From Fulvivirga ulvae (lineage in GTDB: Bacteria; Bacteroidota; Bacteroidia; Cytophagales; Cyclobacteriaceae), in contig NZ_CP089981.1 of the NCBI RefSeq assembly GCF_021389975.1, positions 2,567,501 through 2,631,500 of the forward strand: a DNA stretch of 64,000 nucleotides. The letters are read 5' to 3'. This document shows positions 43,547 through 52,222 of this stretch, in pieces. The translations under genes and the position numbers were made by a program. Within the stretch, counting starts at the first letter, position 1; every line of letters starts with the position of its first letter. Below the pieces are notes generated by a model. It saw only the letters and a program-made list of their open reading frames with translations, was not told the origin of the DNA and made no database searches.

Positions 43547-44793
43547 TATAGTCGCGCCGTTATATTTTCTTTGCTAAAAAAACCTTTTATGTCATAAATG
43601 GCAGTAGCCTCGTTTGAAATGTTCTTAAGGTTTATAGCTTTAAATGTTTTATGCCCAACAGCAAGTACTATAGCATTGTAAATTATATTCGGTTCTGATA
43701 TTAAGGTAAGTCCATACTCATGCTTTACTTCCTCTATGTCAGCCTGGGGGTCGTATACATGAACATTTGCACCAAAGCCTTCCAATTCACGGATTACATC
43801 AATTACCCTGCTATTTCTGATGTCAGGACAATCCTCTTTGAATGTAACGCCTAATACAAGTATATTGCTATTGTTTATAGGGTTATTTTTCTTAGTCATT
43901 AATTTAATGACTTTACTGGCAACATATATACCCATATTGTCATTAATTCTTCTACCGGATAGAATTACCTGTGGATGATAACCCAAACTCTCAGCTTTAT
44001 AAGTCAGGTAGTATGGGTCTACACCTATACAATGTCCTCCAACCAACCCTGGTTTGAATGGGAGAAAGTTCCATTTTGTCCCCGCAGCTTCAAGCACCTC
44101 ATGGGTGTCAATATTCATTTTGTCAAAAATCATTGCTAATTCGTTCACAAAAGCAATGTTGAGATCTCTCTGAGAATTTTCTATAACCTTTGCAGCTTCA
44201 GCGACTTTGATTGATGAAGCCATATGGGTGCCGGCAGTAATAATTGTGCCGTATAATTGATCTATTTTTTCTGCAATTTCAGGAGTACTTCCGCTTGTTA
44301 CTTTTTTTATAGAGCTTAATCTATGCTCCTTGTCGCCTGGATTTATTCTTTCTGGTGAATATCCACAATAAAAATCACTGTTGTATTTAAGACCACTAAC
44401 TTTTTCAAGAATGGGTACGCAAACTTCTTCAGTGCAACCAGGAAACACGGTTGACTCATATATAACTATGTTGTCCTTAGACAAAACTTTGCCGACTGTT
44501 TCACTTGCTTTTTTTAGCGGTGTTAAGTCAGGGGTTTTAAATTGGTCAATTGGCGTAGGTACAGTTACTATATAAATATCAACTGATTCAAGTTCTGCAA
44601 CATTTGAGGTATAGCTTAATCGGGTTGCTTGAGATAATTCTTCTTTACCTACTTCTAGTGTTTTGTCTTCACCATTTAAAAGTTCATTTATGCGTTTCTT
44701 GTTAATGTCAAATCCAACTACATCAAGTACCTTTCCAAATTCAACCGCCAATGGAAGGCCAACGTAACCGAGCCCTATAATTCCTAATTTCAT
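43546..44793 (-). CDS. TviB-like UDP-N-acetylglucosamine 6-dehydrogenase
   Basis: 415 residues of the UDP-glucose/GDP-mannose dehydrogenase superfamily. GIIGLGYVGLPLAVEFGK opens the NAD domain, YESTVFPGCTEE lies in the middle, and the catalytic cysteine sits in GGHCIGVDPYYLT. The full pattern (YSPERINPGDKEHRL, KVAEAAKVIENSQRDLNIAFVNELA) closely follows TviB/WbpO of the Vi antigen type, which makes UDP-GlcNAcA or UDP-GalNAcA, rather than UDP-glucose dehydrogenase. It directly abuts the uronate epimerase gene. Confidence 0.85.
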   Translation of the reverse strand: MKLGIIGLGYVGLPLAVEFGKVLDVVGFDINKKRINELLNGEDKTLEVGKEELSQATRLSYTSNVAELESVDIYIVTVPTPIDQFKTPDLTPLKKASETVGKVLSKDNIVIYESTVFPGCTEEVCVPILEKVSGLKYNSDFYCGYSPERINPGDKEHRLSSIKKVTSGSTPEIAEKIDQLYGTIITAGTHMASSIKVAEAAKVIENSQRDLNIAFVNELAMIFDKMNIDTHEVLEAAGTKWNFLPFKPGLVGGHCIGVDPYYLTYKAESLGYHPQVILSGRRINDNMGIYVASKVIKLMTKKNNPINNSNILVLGVTFKEDCPDIRNSRVIDVIRELEGFGANVHVYDPQADIEEVKHEYGLTLISEPNIIYNAIVLAVGHKTFKAINLKNISNEATAIYDIKGFFSKENITARL

Positions 44794-45816
44794 TTATTTA
44801 TAATTTTTGATCTTATAATAGTCTAAATACCAAGTTATAAACTGTTGAATCCCTGTTTTAATAGCGGTATTAGGTTTAAACCCTACACTCTTTGTCAATG
44901 CATCAACATCTGCATATGTTGAAGGCACATCACCTGGTTGTATAGGCATCATGTTTTTAATAGCAGTTTTTCCTAATGCGTCTTCAATGGCATTAATGAA
45001 TTCCATTAGCTCGACAGGTTGATTATTGCCAATGTTATGGATTTTATAAGGAGCAAAGCTATCAGATGGATTAGGCTTATTTCCATCCCAATCAGGGTTG
45101 CCGGAGGGGATAGTTGGTATTAGCCTTACAATCCCTTCAACTATATCATCAACATAGGTAAAATCCCTTAACATTTTGCCATGATTATATACATCAATAG
45201 GTTTGCCTTCAATTATGGCTTTGGTAAATAAAAAAAGAGCCATATCAGGACGCCCGTATGGGCCGTAAACAGTAAAGAAACGAAGTCCGGTTGTTGGTAG
45301 GTTGTAGAGATGGGAATAGGTGTGTGCCATCAATTCATCAGACTTCTTTGTGGCTGCATATAATGATAGAGGATGGTCTACATTATGTTCGACAGAGAAA
45401 GGCATTTTCGTATTAGCCCCGTAGACAGAGCTTGATGATGCATAAACTAAATGCTTAACATCACTATGTCTACAACCTTCCAGAATGTTGAGGAAACCGT
45501 CAATGTTGCTTTTTATATATGCCCTTGGGTTTGTTAAGGAGTAACGAACGCCAGCCTGGGCAGCCAGGTTTATCACATAAGAGAAGTTGCCTGTCTTAAA
45601 AAGCTTTTCTATGCCTTCTTGATCTACAAGATCTAATTTTTGGAAATTGAAATTCTCTTCTTTTTTCAGAATACTAAGCCTTGATTTTTTCAGGTTAACA
45701 TCATAGTAGTCATTGAGGTTATCTATGCCGGTGACTTTATACCCTTTATTACATAAAACTTTGCAAAGATGAAAGCCAATAAAACCAGCTGCCCCTGTAA
45801 CCAGTATTGAATCCAT
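44794..45816 (-). CDS. UDP-uronate 4-epimerase
   Basis: 340 residues. GAAGFIGFHLCKVL begins the NAD domain, NLAAQAGVRYSLTNPRAYIKSN and SLYAATKKSDELMAH (Y-x-x-x-K) follow, and RFFTVYGPYGRPDMALF is the family signature of UDP-glucuronate 4-epimerases (CapI/LpsL type). With the TviB-like enzyme next to it, the likely substrate is UDP-GlcNAcA converted to UDP-GalNAcA, or a glucuronate analogue. It is the first gene of the 13-gene minus-strand run and is divergent from the Wzz-like gene. Confidence 0.85.
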   Translation of the reverse strand: MDSILVTGAAGFIGFHLCKVLCNKGYKVTGIDNLNDYYDVNLKKSRLSILKKEENFNFQKLDLVDQEGIEKLFKTGNFSYVINLAAQAGVRYSLTNPRAYIKSNIDGFLNILEGCRHSDVKHLVYASSSSVYGANTKMPFSVEHNVDHPLSLYAATKKSDELMAHTYSHLYNLPTTGLRFFTVYGPYGRPDMALFLFTKAIIEGKPIDVYNHGKMLRDFTYVDDIVEGIVRLIPTIPSGNPDWDGNKPNPSDSFAPYKIHNIGNNQPVELMEFINAIEDALGKTAIKNMMPIQPGDVPSTYADVDALTKSVGFKPNTAIKTGIQQFITWYLDYYKIKNYK

Positions 45817-45970
45817 ATATATATGTAAATTTTTACTCTAAAACCTAAATAACTTAACCTATGCTCAACAAAACGAGGTCAATTTTGGCACAAATGTAAT
45901 AATTATATAGAGCATTAGAACTCTTTAGTTTATTTTAATAAACTTGCAATTAAATTAGATAAAAACAGAT

Positions 45971-46807
45971 ATGTCGGAAAAAGGAACTGATGAGATTGAC
46001 CTAACAGAACTACTCGTTAAGCTAAAAAATATTTTTCTGAGAAATAAGATTACTATTGCCTTGCTAACAATAGTAGGGCTTTTGCTTGGGTTATTGTATT
46101 ACAATCTCAAACCAGCTGTTTATCAGAGTGAAATAGTAGTTAGGGCTACTGTTTTGAACGAGTCTTTACTGAAGGTAATCAATGAGAACCTTACTCAACT
46201 TATTAAGGAAAATAATTATAAAGGTTTAGCTCAAAAACTTAACCTTTCAACCAAGGTTGCGGAGTATATTCAGAGTGTGGAAATTGAGCCTACGGATGAA
46301 AACGCAGATAAAAAACTAGAATATGCTTTCTACGTGATTAAAGTTGAGTCTTTTTCAAATGATCATTGGTCTGAACTGGAAGAAGGAATGTTGCACTATC
46401 TTTCCCATAATACCTATGTTAAAAAAAGGATAGATTTAAAAAGTGAGCAGTACGCAGGTTTTATTGCCAAATTGGATGAGGAAATTAACCAGATTGATAG
46501 TCTGAAAAGAGGACTTTATCAATCCGAAAATTTTAACAAAGACAATGTTGTGTTGATGAACCCCGGGGAAGTATACACCGCGCTTTTAGAACTTATTAAA
46601 CAAAAACAACAGTTAGAAGAAGAACTGGAATTTAACCAGGCAGTAGAAATAGTCGAAGATTTTGATGCCTATCAACGTCCAGTGAGCCCAAGACCTGTCT
46701 TCTCAGTTGCAGTAGGGGGCTTAATCGGTTTTTTAATAAGTCTGTTTATCGCCTTTGGCAGAGAATTTAATAGCTATTTAAAACAATACGAAAGGACCCA
46801 TTCTTGA
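45971..46807 (+). CDS. Wzz-like chain-length determinant protein
   Basis: 278 residues. The N-terminal DEIDLTELLVKLKNIFLRNKI and first membrane segment (ITIALLTIVGLLLGLLYYNL), a helical periplasmic region, then PVSPRPVFSVAVGGLIGFLISLFIAFG near the end give the two-segment Wzz layout with the proline-rich motif before the second helix. It controls polymer length made by Wzy. No tyrosine kinase domain is fused. It is divergent from the polysaccharide genes but logically belongs to them. The stop codon overlaps the ccmB start. Confidence 0.8.
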   Translation: MSEKGTDEIDLTELLVKLKNIFLRNKITIALLTIVGLLLGLLYYNLKPAVYQSEIVVRATVLNESLLKVINENLTQLIKENNYKGLAQKLNLSTKVAEYIQSVEIEPTDENADKKLEYAFYVIKVESFSNDHWSELEEGMLHYLSHNTYVKKRIDLKSEQYAGFIAKLDEEINQIDSLKRGLYQSENFNKDNVVLMNPGEVYTALLELIKQKQQLEEELEFNQAVEIVEDFDAYQRPVSPRPVFSVAVGGLIGFLISLFIAFGREFNSYLKQYERTHS

Positions 46808-47466
46808 ATGGAGTAATAAATTTTATAAAAAAAGAAGTACTCCTGGAGTGGCGTCAGCGCTATGCCATTAATGGTATTCTATTATACTTAGTGAGTACCA
46901 TTTTTATCTGTTATCTGAGTTTTAATGTCAAAGCCAATCAACTCAATCCGGTTACGTGGAATGCATTGTTTTGGATAATTCTGTTGTTTACAGCCATTAA
47001 TGCTGTAGCCAAAAGCTTTATTCAGGAAAAAGAGGGAAAGTTCTTATACTACTATTGGCTTATTAAACCACAAACGCTCATCATTGCCAGAATATGCTAT
47101 AATGCTATTTTAATGCTAGTTTTAGCTATGCTTGGATTTGCAATGTACGCTGTTGTGCTTGGCAATCCAATCCAGGACCCTCTACTTTTTGTAGTAAACT
47201 TGCTTATGGGTGCAATTTCCTTTTCTTCGGCGTTAACAATGATCTCTGCAATAGCATCAAAAGCTAATAATAATCAGACGCTAATGGCCATTCTGGGCTT
47301 CCCTGTAATTTTGCCGATGTTACTTATGGTTATAAAAATATCAAAAAATGCCCTTGATGGTATCGAAAGAAGTGCAAGCTTTGATGAAATGCTAACTCTG
47401 CTGGCAATTAATCTAATAGTCGGGGCGGTTTCTTATCTCTTATTCCCGTATCTTTGGCGCAGCTAA
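46804..47466 (+). CDS. ccmB: Heme exporter protein CcmB
   Basis: 220 residues with six hydrophobic segments. The N-terminal FIKKEVLLEWRQRYAINGILLYLV and SFIQEKEGKFLYYYWLIKPQTLIIARICYN are typical of CcmB. It is the membrane part of the CcmAB ABC complex that releases heme-loaded CcmE. The start appears to be TTG at 46804, overlapping the wzz stop as TTGA; no in-frame ATG or GTG exists before the conserved region. The ATPase ccmA is not in the window. Confidence 0.85.
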   Translation: MNGVINFIKKEVLLEWRQRYAINGILLYLVSTIFICYLSFNVKANQLNPVTWNALFWIILLFTAINAVAKSFIQEKEGKFLYYYWLIKPQTLIIARICYNAILMLVLAMLGFAMYAVVLGNPIQDPLLFVVNLLMGAISFSSALTMISAIASKANNNQTLMAILGFPVILPMLLMVIKISKNALDGIERSASFDEMLTLLAINLIVGAVSYLLFPYLWRS

Positions 47467-47479
47467 TTTTTAAGGGCTT

Positions 47480-48136
47480 ATGCGTAAACCGTGGTGGAAA
47501 ATATTAACGGTTCTACTACTTCTCTATGTTGTTGTAGGCGGACTTTTATTTGAAGTACCAAGATTAGTCATTCTTAATGAGACTATTCGGGCACTATATT
47601 TTCACGTACCTATGTGGTTTGGGATGATACTGATGTTAGGGGTATCAGTGGCTTACTCTATTCTTTATCTTTTACGTTCTAATAGGTCGTATGATGATTT
47701 TGCCATTGAATTTGCCAATGTTGGTGTGATTTTTGGCATGCTTGGCATACTTACCGGTATGCTATGGGCTCAATTTACCTGGGGAGACTGGTGGAGTGGA
47801 GACCCTAAACAGAATGGTGCAGCCATTGGCTTACTTATCTATTTTGCTTATTTCATTCTCAGAGGCTCGCTGGATAATGATGAACAACGGGCTAGAATAA
47901 GTGCTGTTTATAATATTTTCGCATTTTTCGCCCTTATCCCCCTTCTATTTATACTTCCCAGACTTACTGATTCGCTCCATCCCGGCAATGGGGGGAATCC
48001 TGGATTCAATGCCTATGATCTGGACAGCCGGTTGAGGATGGTTTTTTACCCCGCTGTAATTGGATGGACAATGCTGGGAGTCTGGGTAGCGACATTGAGA
48101 GTACGTATTAGAAAACTTGAACAAATTATAGATTGA
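47480..48136 (+). CDS. ccmC: CcmC heme delivery protein
   Basis: 218 residues with six membrane segments and the heme-handling WWD motif in FTWGDWWSGDPKQNGAAIGLLIYFAY. Conserved histidines lie in ALYFHVPMWF and TDSLHPGNGG. CcmC attaches heme to CcmE on the periplasmic side. It lies 13 bases after ccmB and overlaps the ccmD-like start by one base (TGATG). Confidence 0.93.
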   Translation: MRKPWWKILTVLLLLYVVVGGLLFEVPRLVILNETIRALYFHVPMWFGMILMLGVSVAYSILYLLRSNRSYDDFAIEFANVGVIFGMLGILTGMLWAQFTWGDWWSGDPKQNGAAIGLLIYFAYFILRGSLDNDEQRARISAVYNIFAFFALIPLLFILPRLTDSLHPGNGGNPGFNAYDLDSRLRMVFYPAVIGWTMLGVWVATLRVRIRKLEQIID

Positions 48137-48390
48137 TGAAAAAGATTGGCCTATTGCTGATTCTCTGCCTGGCGTCATTTTTTGTAAATGCTCAGGATAA
48201 AATAGAAATTACCGAGAGCGATTATGCAAATGAAGAAGTTGAAATGGCGGACAGGTTCCGTGAAGAAGGAAAAATATATGTCCTGACCGGGGTAATATGT
48301 ATTATTCTTGGAGGGTTGGTTGCGTATCTAATTGTAATTGACAAAAAAGTAAGCAGGATAGAGAAACAGTTATTAAATAATGATACTTAG
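48136..48390 (+). CDS. CcmD-like small membrane protein
   Basis: 84 residues from the ATG at 48136. A signal-peptide-like start (KKIGLLLILCLASFFVNAQ), a charged stretch, then one membrane helix (IYVLTGVICIILGGLVAYLIVIDKKV) and a basic tail. Bacteroidota carry such a protein between ccmC and ccmE in the place of CcmD, which holds the CcmABC complex together. It has little sequence identity to proteobacterial CcmD, so the call rests mainly on position and topology. Start and neighbour overlap by one base. Confidence 0.65.
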   Translation: MKKIGLLLILCLASFFVNAQDKIEITESDYANEEVEMADRFREEGKIYVLTGVICIILGGLVAYLIVIDKKVSRIEKQLLNNDT

Positions 48391-48441
48391 AAACCATTTT
48401 GAACCTAACTTTGTAAAGTATTTGATCAATCATTGAAGCTT

Positions 48442-48849
48442 ATGAAAACTTCTCACATTATCGGTATCGTTATTATAGCAGCTGCCATTGGTATCATTAT
48501 CACAACTGCAGGTGATGCAAGTTCTTACGTAACTTTCGATACAGCTCAGGAAATGGCTCTTAATGGCAACGAAAGTAGCATACATGTTGTTGGAGAGCTA
48601 AAAAAAGAAAGTGGTGAAATTATTGGCATCCAACCTTCTGCTGATAAACTGTCATTTTCATTTATCATGGTAGATGACAATAAGAGGGAACAGAAGGTTT
48701 TTTATAATGAGCCCATGCCTACGGACTTTCAAAGATCAGAAAAGGTTGTGGTTATTGGTGCATATCAAAACGATCTTTTTGTAGCGGAAAAAATTTTAAT
48801 GAAATGTCCTTCAAAATATCAGGAGAACACTGTAAAGGCGGAAATGTGA
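48442..48849 (+). CDS. ccmE: CcmE heme chaperone, CxxxY type
   Basis: 135 residues. One N-terminal membrane anchor (HIIGIVIIAAAIGIIITTA), an OB-fold beta-barrel (SIHVVGELKKESGEI, KVVVIGAYQNDLFVAEKIL) and the heme-binding end. The classical H-x-x-x-Y heme motif is replaced by C-P-S-K-Y, with cysteine 122 and tyrosine 126. This C-x-x-x-Y form is known from archaea and delta-proteobacteria and goes with a variant System I. It carries heme from CcmC to CcmF. Twenty-two bases separate it from ccmF. Confidence 0.85.
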   Translation: MKTSHIIGIVIIAAAIGIIITTAGDASSYVTFDTAQEMALNGNESSIHVVGELKKESGEIIGIQPSADKLSFSFIMVDDNKREQKVFYNEPMPTDFQRSEKVVVIGAYQNDLFVAEKILMKCPSKYQENTVKAEM

Positions 48850-48871
48850 AAAGGAAAAATGCATAATTTTT

Positions 48872-51409
48872 ATGATACATGAGTTTATTGGTGGCCTTGG
48901 TCACCTTTTTGTTATTCTAGCTTTTATAAGCGCGTTATATTCAGCTTTTTGTTATTTTAAGGCCTCACAGGCCAAAGAGTTATCACACGAAAAATCCTGG
49001 AAGATAAATGGGAGGGTGGCGTTTTACCTCCACACTGTTGCTGTTGTTGGCGTAGTTTTTAGCCTTTTCTATATCATATATAATCATTACTTCGAGTATC
49101 ACTATGCCTGGAGCCATTCCTCCAGAAGACTTCCTACTCATTATATGATCTCGTGCTTTTGGGAAGGACAGGAAGGAAGCTTTCTATTATGGCTATTCTG
49201 GCATGCTTTACTGGGTGTAATTGTTATTCTGACCAATAAATTCTGGGAGGCTCCTGTTATGACAGTGTTTTCATTGGTCCAGGTATTTCTGGCATCAATG
49301 ATCCTGGGTGTAGTAATACCTGGTGTGAGCGTAAAATTGGGTAGTTCACCTTTCATCTTATTAAGAGATGCAATCGATGCTCCGATTTTTAAGGAACAAC
49401 CCAACTTTGTGCCTAAAGACGGAACCGGACTTAACCCCCTGTTACAGAATTACTGGATGGTGATACACCCTCCGACTTTATTTTTAGGTTTTGCAACCAC
49501 AGTCATTCCATTTGCCTTCTGTATTGCAGGGCTTTGGAAAAGAAGGTACCGCGAATGGGTCAGGCCGGCACTGCCATGGGCACTATTCTCAGGTGCTATT
49601 CTGGGGCTGGGAATTTTGATGGGCGGATACTGGGCCTATGAAACGCTTAACTTTGGCGGTTACTGGAACTGGGACCCGGTAGAAAATGCTGTCTATGTAC
49701 CGTGGTTATTTCTGGTAGCTTCGATTCATACCATGATCACTTTTAAAAACAGTGACACGGCGCTCAAAGCAAGCATAGTATTGGTTGTTACTACTTTTGT
49801 GCTAATTTTATACTCTACCTTTTTAACAAGGAGTGGCATATTAGGGAATTCTTCGGTACACTCCTTTACGGACCTTGGACTATCAGGGCAATTGCTTATT
49901 TATCTTTTATTTTTCACATTAGGATCAATCATTTTGGCAGTAGTAAGGTGGAAGGAAATGCCTTATTCTGAGAAAGAAGCATCTACCTACTCAAGGGAAT
50001 TTTGGATCTTTATTGGGGCTTTGGTTTTATGTCTGATGGGCTTCCAAGTCCTGATACCTACATCTATTCCCGTTTGGAATAGCATAGTAGAACTTTTTGG
50101 TGGTGTATCAAACATAGCTCCACCTGCTGATCAAATTGCTTTCTATTCCAAGTTTCAATTGTGGTTTGCAGTGTGTGTAGCCCTACTTTCAGGTACCGGG
50201 CAATTCTTTTGGTGGAAGAATATGAAAAAGGAGCAGTTGTGGAGCAGCCTTACGGTTCCAATTGTATTTACTTTAATTATTACAACAATTATTGTGGTAA
50301 TTAAGAATGTCGCAGACCCAATATATATTATGCTGCTGCTTGCAGGGGTCTATACAGTGGTGGCAAATGCCAAAATTCTTTTTAACGTATTAAAGAAGAA
50401 TCCAAAGTTATCCGGAGGAGCGGTTACACATATAGGAGTAGGCTTGATGTTAATAGGTATAATGTTTTCAGCCGGGTATTCCAAAGTAGTATCCCTTAAT
50501 ACAACAGGGATGCTAATCTCAAAAGAATCGTCAACCGAATTCAATAATGAGAACTTATTGCTATTTATCAATGAGCCGAAAGAGATGGCTGATTATAGCC
50601 TGAAATATAAGGGAGAGAGGCTCGAGCCGGTTGATATATCGAGCTACATCAACAGAAATGATATAAGACAAACAGGCTTGCCACATATGGTTATTGCCAA
50701 GAGAGATATTGTAGCTGACGGAGAGGTGATTTTTGAGAAAAATGATACCATAGAGATTGCTCCGGAAAATACGTACTACGAAATAGAATATACCAATAAG
50801 CAGGGTGAGAAGTTTACCCTGTATCCTCGTGCTCAGGTAAATGAATCTATGGGCGGTTTACTTGCTTCACCTGATATCAAAAGAGGATTTGACAAGGATC
50901 TGTATACTCATGTTTCTTCTATTAGAGACCCTAATAATGAAATGGAATGGAGCGATATGGAGGAGTTTGAAGTATCTCCGAAGGAAAACTTCTTCGTGAA
51001 CGATTATGTGGCGAGAGTAGATAAATTAGAAAGGATACCTGAAGTAGAAGGTGTAGAGCTTAATAATGAAGATGTTGCTGTTAAAGCTACTGTTACTATT
51101 CAGGGAGAAGAAGCGGAATACGTAGTACAGCCGATTTTTTTAATAAAAAATGGCATGGTAGGGCGCATTTCTGATGAAGTTAGTGACCTTGGATTGAAGC
51201 TGACACTATTAAATATCTATCCGGAAAAAAACAGCATGGCTATTGGAGCCAATACCAGACAAAAGGATTGGGTAGTGCTAAAAGCTATGGAAAAACCGCT
51301 CATAAATGTTCTGTGGCTCGGTACACTATTGCTAATGGTCGGTTTTGGTATTGCCATTAACCGGCGATATAGTGAGTTTAAAAAGATGCGCGAAAAGGGA
51401 ATGGAGTAG
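48872..51409 (+). CDS. ccmF: CcmF cytochrome c heme lyase
   Basis: 845 residues with about fifteen membrane segments. The WWD motif (GGYWAYETLNFGGYWNWDPVENAVYVPWL) and HPPTLFLGFATTVIPFAFCIAGLWKRRYREWVR are characteristic of CcmF. A long soluble region at about 540-800 (periplasmic, beta-rich) precedes the last helix. CcmF transfers heme from CcmE to the thiols of apocytochrome c. It is the last gene of the ccm run, 18 bases before the DUF2520 gene. Confidence 0.93.
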   Translation: MIHEFIGGLGHLFVILAFISALYSAFCYFKASQAKELSHEKSWKINGRVAFYLHTVAVVGVVFSLFYIIYNHYFEYHYAWSHSSRRLPTHYMISCFWEGQEGSFLLWLFWHALLGVIVILTNKFWEAPVMTVFSLVQVFLASMILGVVIPGVSVKLGSSPFILLRDAIDAPIFKEQPNFVPKDGTGLNPLLQNYWMVIHPPTLFLGFATTVIPFAFCIAGLWKRRYREWVRPALPWALFSGAILGLGILMGGYWAYETLNFGGYWNWDPVENAVYVPWLFLVASIHTMITFKNSDTALKASIVLVVTTFVLILYSTFLTRSGILGNSSVHSFTDLGLSGQLLIYLLFFTLGSIILAVVRWKEMPYSEKEASTYSREFWIFIGALVLCLMGFQVLIPTSIPVWNSIVELFGGVSNIAPPADQIAFYSKFQLWFAVCVALLSGTGQFFWWKNMKKEQLWSSLTVPIVFTLIITTIIVVIKNVADPIYIMLLLAGVYTVVANAKILFNVLKKNPKLSGGAVTHIGVGLMLIGIMFSAGYSKVVSLNTTGMLISKESSTEFNNENLLLFINEPKEMADYSLKYKGERLEPVDISSYINRNDIRQTGLPHMVIAKRDIVADGEVIFEKNDTIEIAPENTYYEIEYTNKQGEKFTLYPRAQVNESMGGLLASPDIKRGFDKDLYTHVSSIRDPNNEMEWSDMEEFEVSPKENFFVNDYVARVDKLERIPEVEGVELNNEDVAVKATVTIQGEEAEYVVQPIFLIKNGMVGRISDEVSDLGLKLTLLNIYPEKNSMAIGANTRQKDWVVLKAMEKPLINVLWLGTLLLMVGFGIAINRRYSEFKKMREKGME

Positions 51410-51427
51410 TTTGAACATAACCCTGGC

Positions 51428-52222
51428 ATGATGTTAAATAACAATTATGTTTCTTTTATTGGCGCCGGTAATTTAGCATGGCATCTGGCTCCTGCACTGG
51501 ATAATGCAGGATACCCGGTTAAAGAGGTTTGCAGTAGGTCTCCAAAGAGTTCCAGGGCTTTGGTGAACAGGCTCTATCAGGCTGAGGTTAATGAAGGATA
51601 TGATTTCTCGAATAGTCCGTCCCAATATTTTATTATAGCAGTTCCTGATGATATCATTTCGGAGATCGCACGTGAAATAATTCTGCCGGAGCAGGCTATT
51701 TTACTACATACATCAGGAGCTAAGTCTATCGATCTGCTCTCTTACGCTGCCAGTGAACACATTGGCGTTTTTTATCCCCTACAAACTTTTAGTAAACAAA
51801 AAAAGGTAGATCTCACCCATGTGCCCATATGTATAGAAGCTGAAGATTCGGCTACTGAGAAGCTGCTTTTTACCATGGGCAAGGCTATAAGCAGGAAGGT
51901 TCTACACGTAAATTCAGGAGACCGTAAAGCACTACATGTTGCGGCTGTTTTTGCCTGTAATTTTGTTAACCATTTCATGAAAATATCTGAGGATATTTTA
52001 TCAGGTAGCAAGCTGGATTTTGATTTGCTTCATCCTTTGATAGCAGAGACCATCAATAAAAGCTTTGAGCTTGGGCCAGGCAAGTCTCAGACTGGCCCGG
52101 CCCGGAGGCATGATTTTGAAACACTTGACAAACACATGGAGTTTTTGAACAAGAATGAAGCCGTAGCTGAAATTTATAAAATCGTCTCTCAACACATTAT
52201 CGATAGTTATCCTCAGGATTAA
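51428..52222 (+). CDS. Rossmann-fold/DUF2520 oxidoreductase-like protein
   Basis: 264 residues. YVSFIGAGNLAWHLAPALDNAGY is an NADP-binding motif like F420-dependent NADP reductase/ProC-like proteins. The C-terminal half (LHVAAVFACNFVNHFMKISEDIL ... PLIAETINKSFELGPGKSQTGPARRHDFETLDKHMEFL) is the DUF2520 domain. No reaction is proven for the family. It follows ccmF by 18 bases and may be co-transcribed. It overlaps the convergent TonB receptor gene by the four bases TTAA. Confidence 0.8.
   Translation: MMLNNNYVSFIGAGNLAWHLAPALDNAGYPVKEVCSRSPKSSRALVNRLYQAEVNEGYDFSNSPSQYFIIAVPDDIISEIAREIILPEQAILLHTSGAKSIDLLSYAASEHIGVFYPLQTFSKQKKVDLTHVPICIEAEDSATEKLLFTMGKAISRKVLHVNSGDRKALHVAAVFACNFVNHFMKISEDILSGSKLDFDLLHPLIAETINKSFELGPGKSQTGPARRHDFETLDKHMEFLNKNEAVAEIYKIVSQHIIDSYPQD

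Noticed and set aside
29304..46807. Prophage or integrative element carrying the glycan cluster
   Set aside because: No integrase, tRNA, direct-repeat boundary or phage gene was seen; ordinary chromosomal genes flank it directly.
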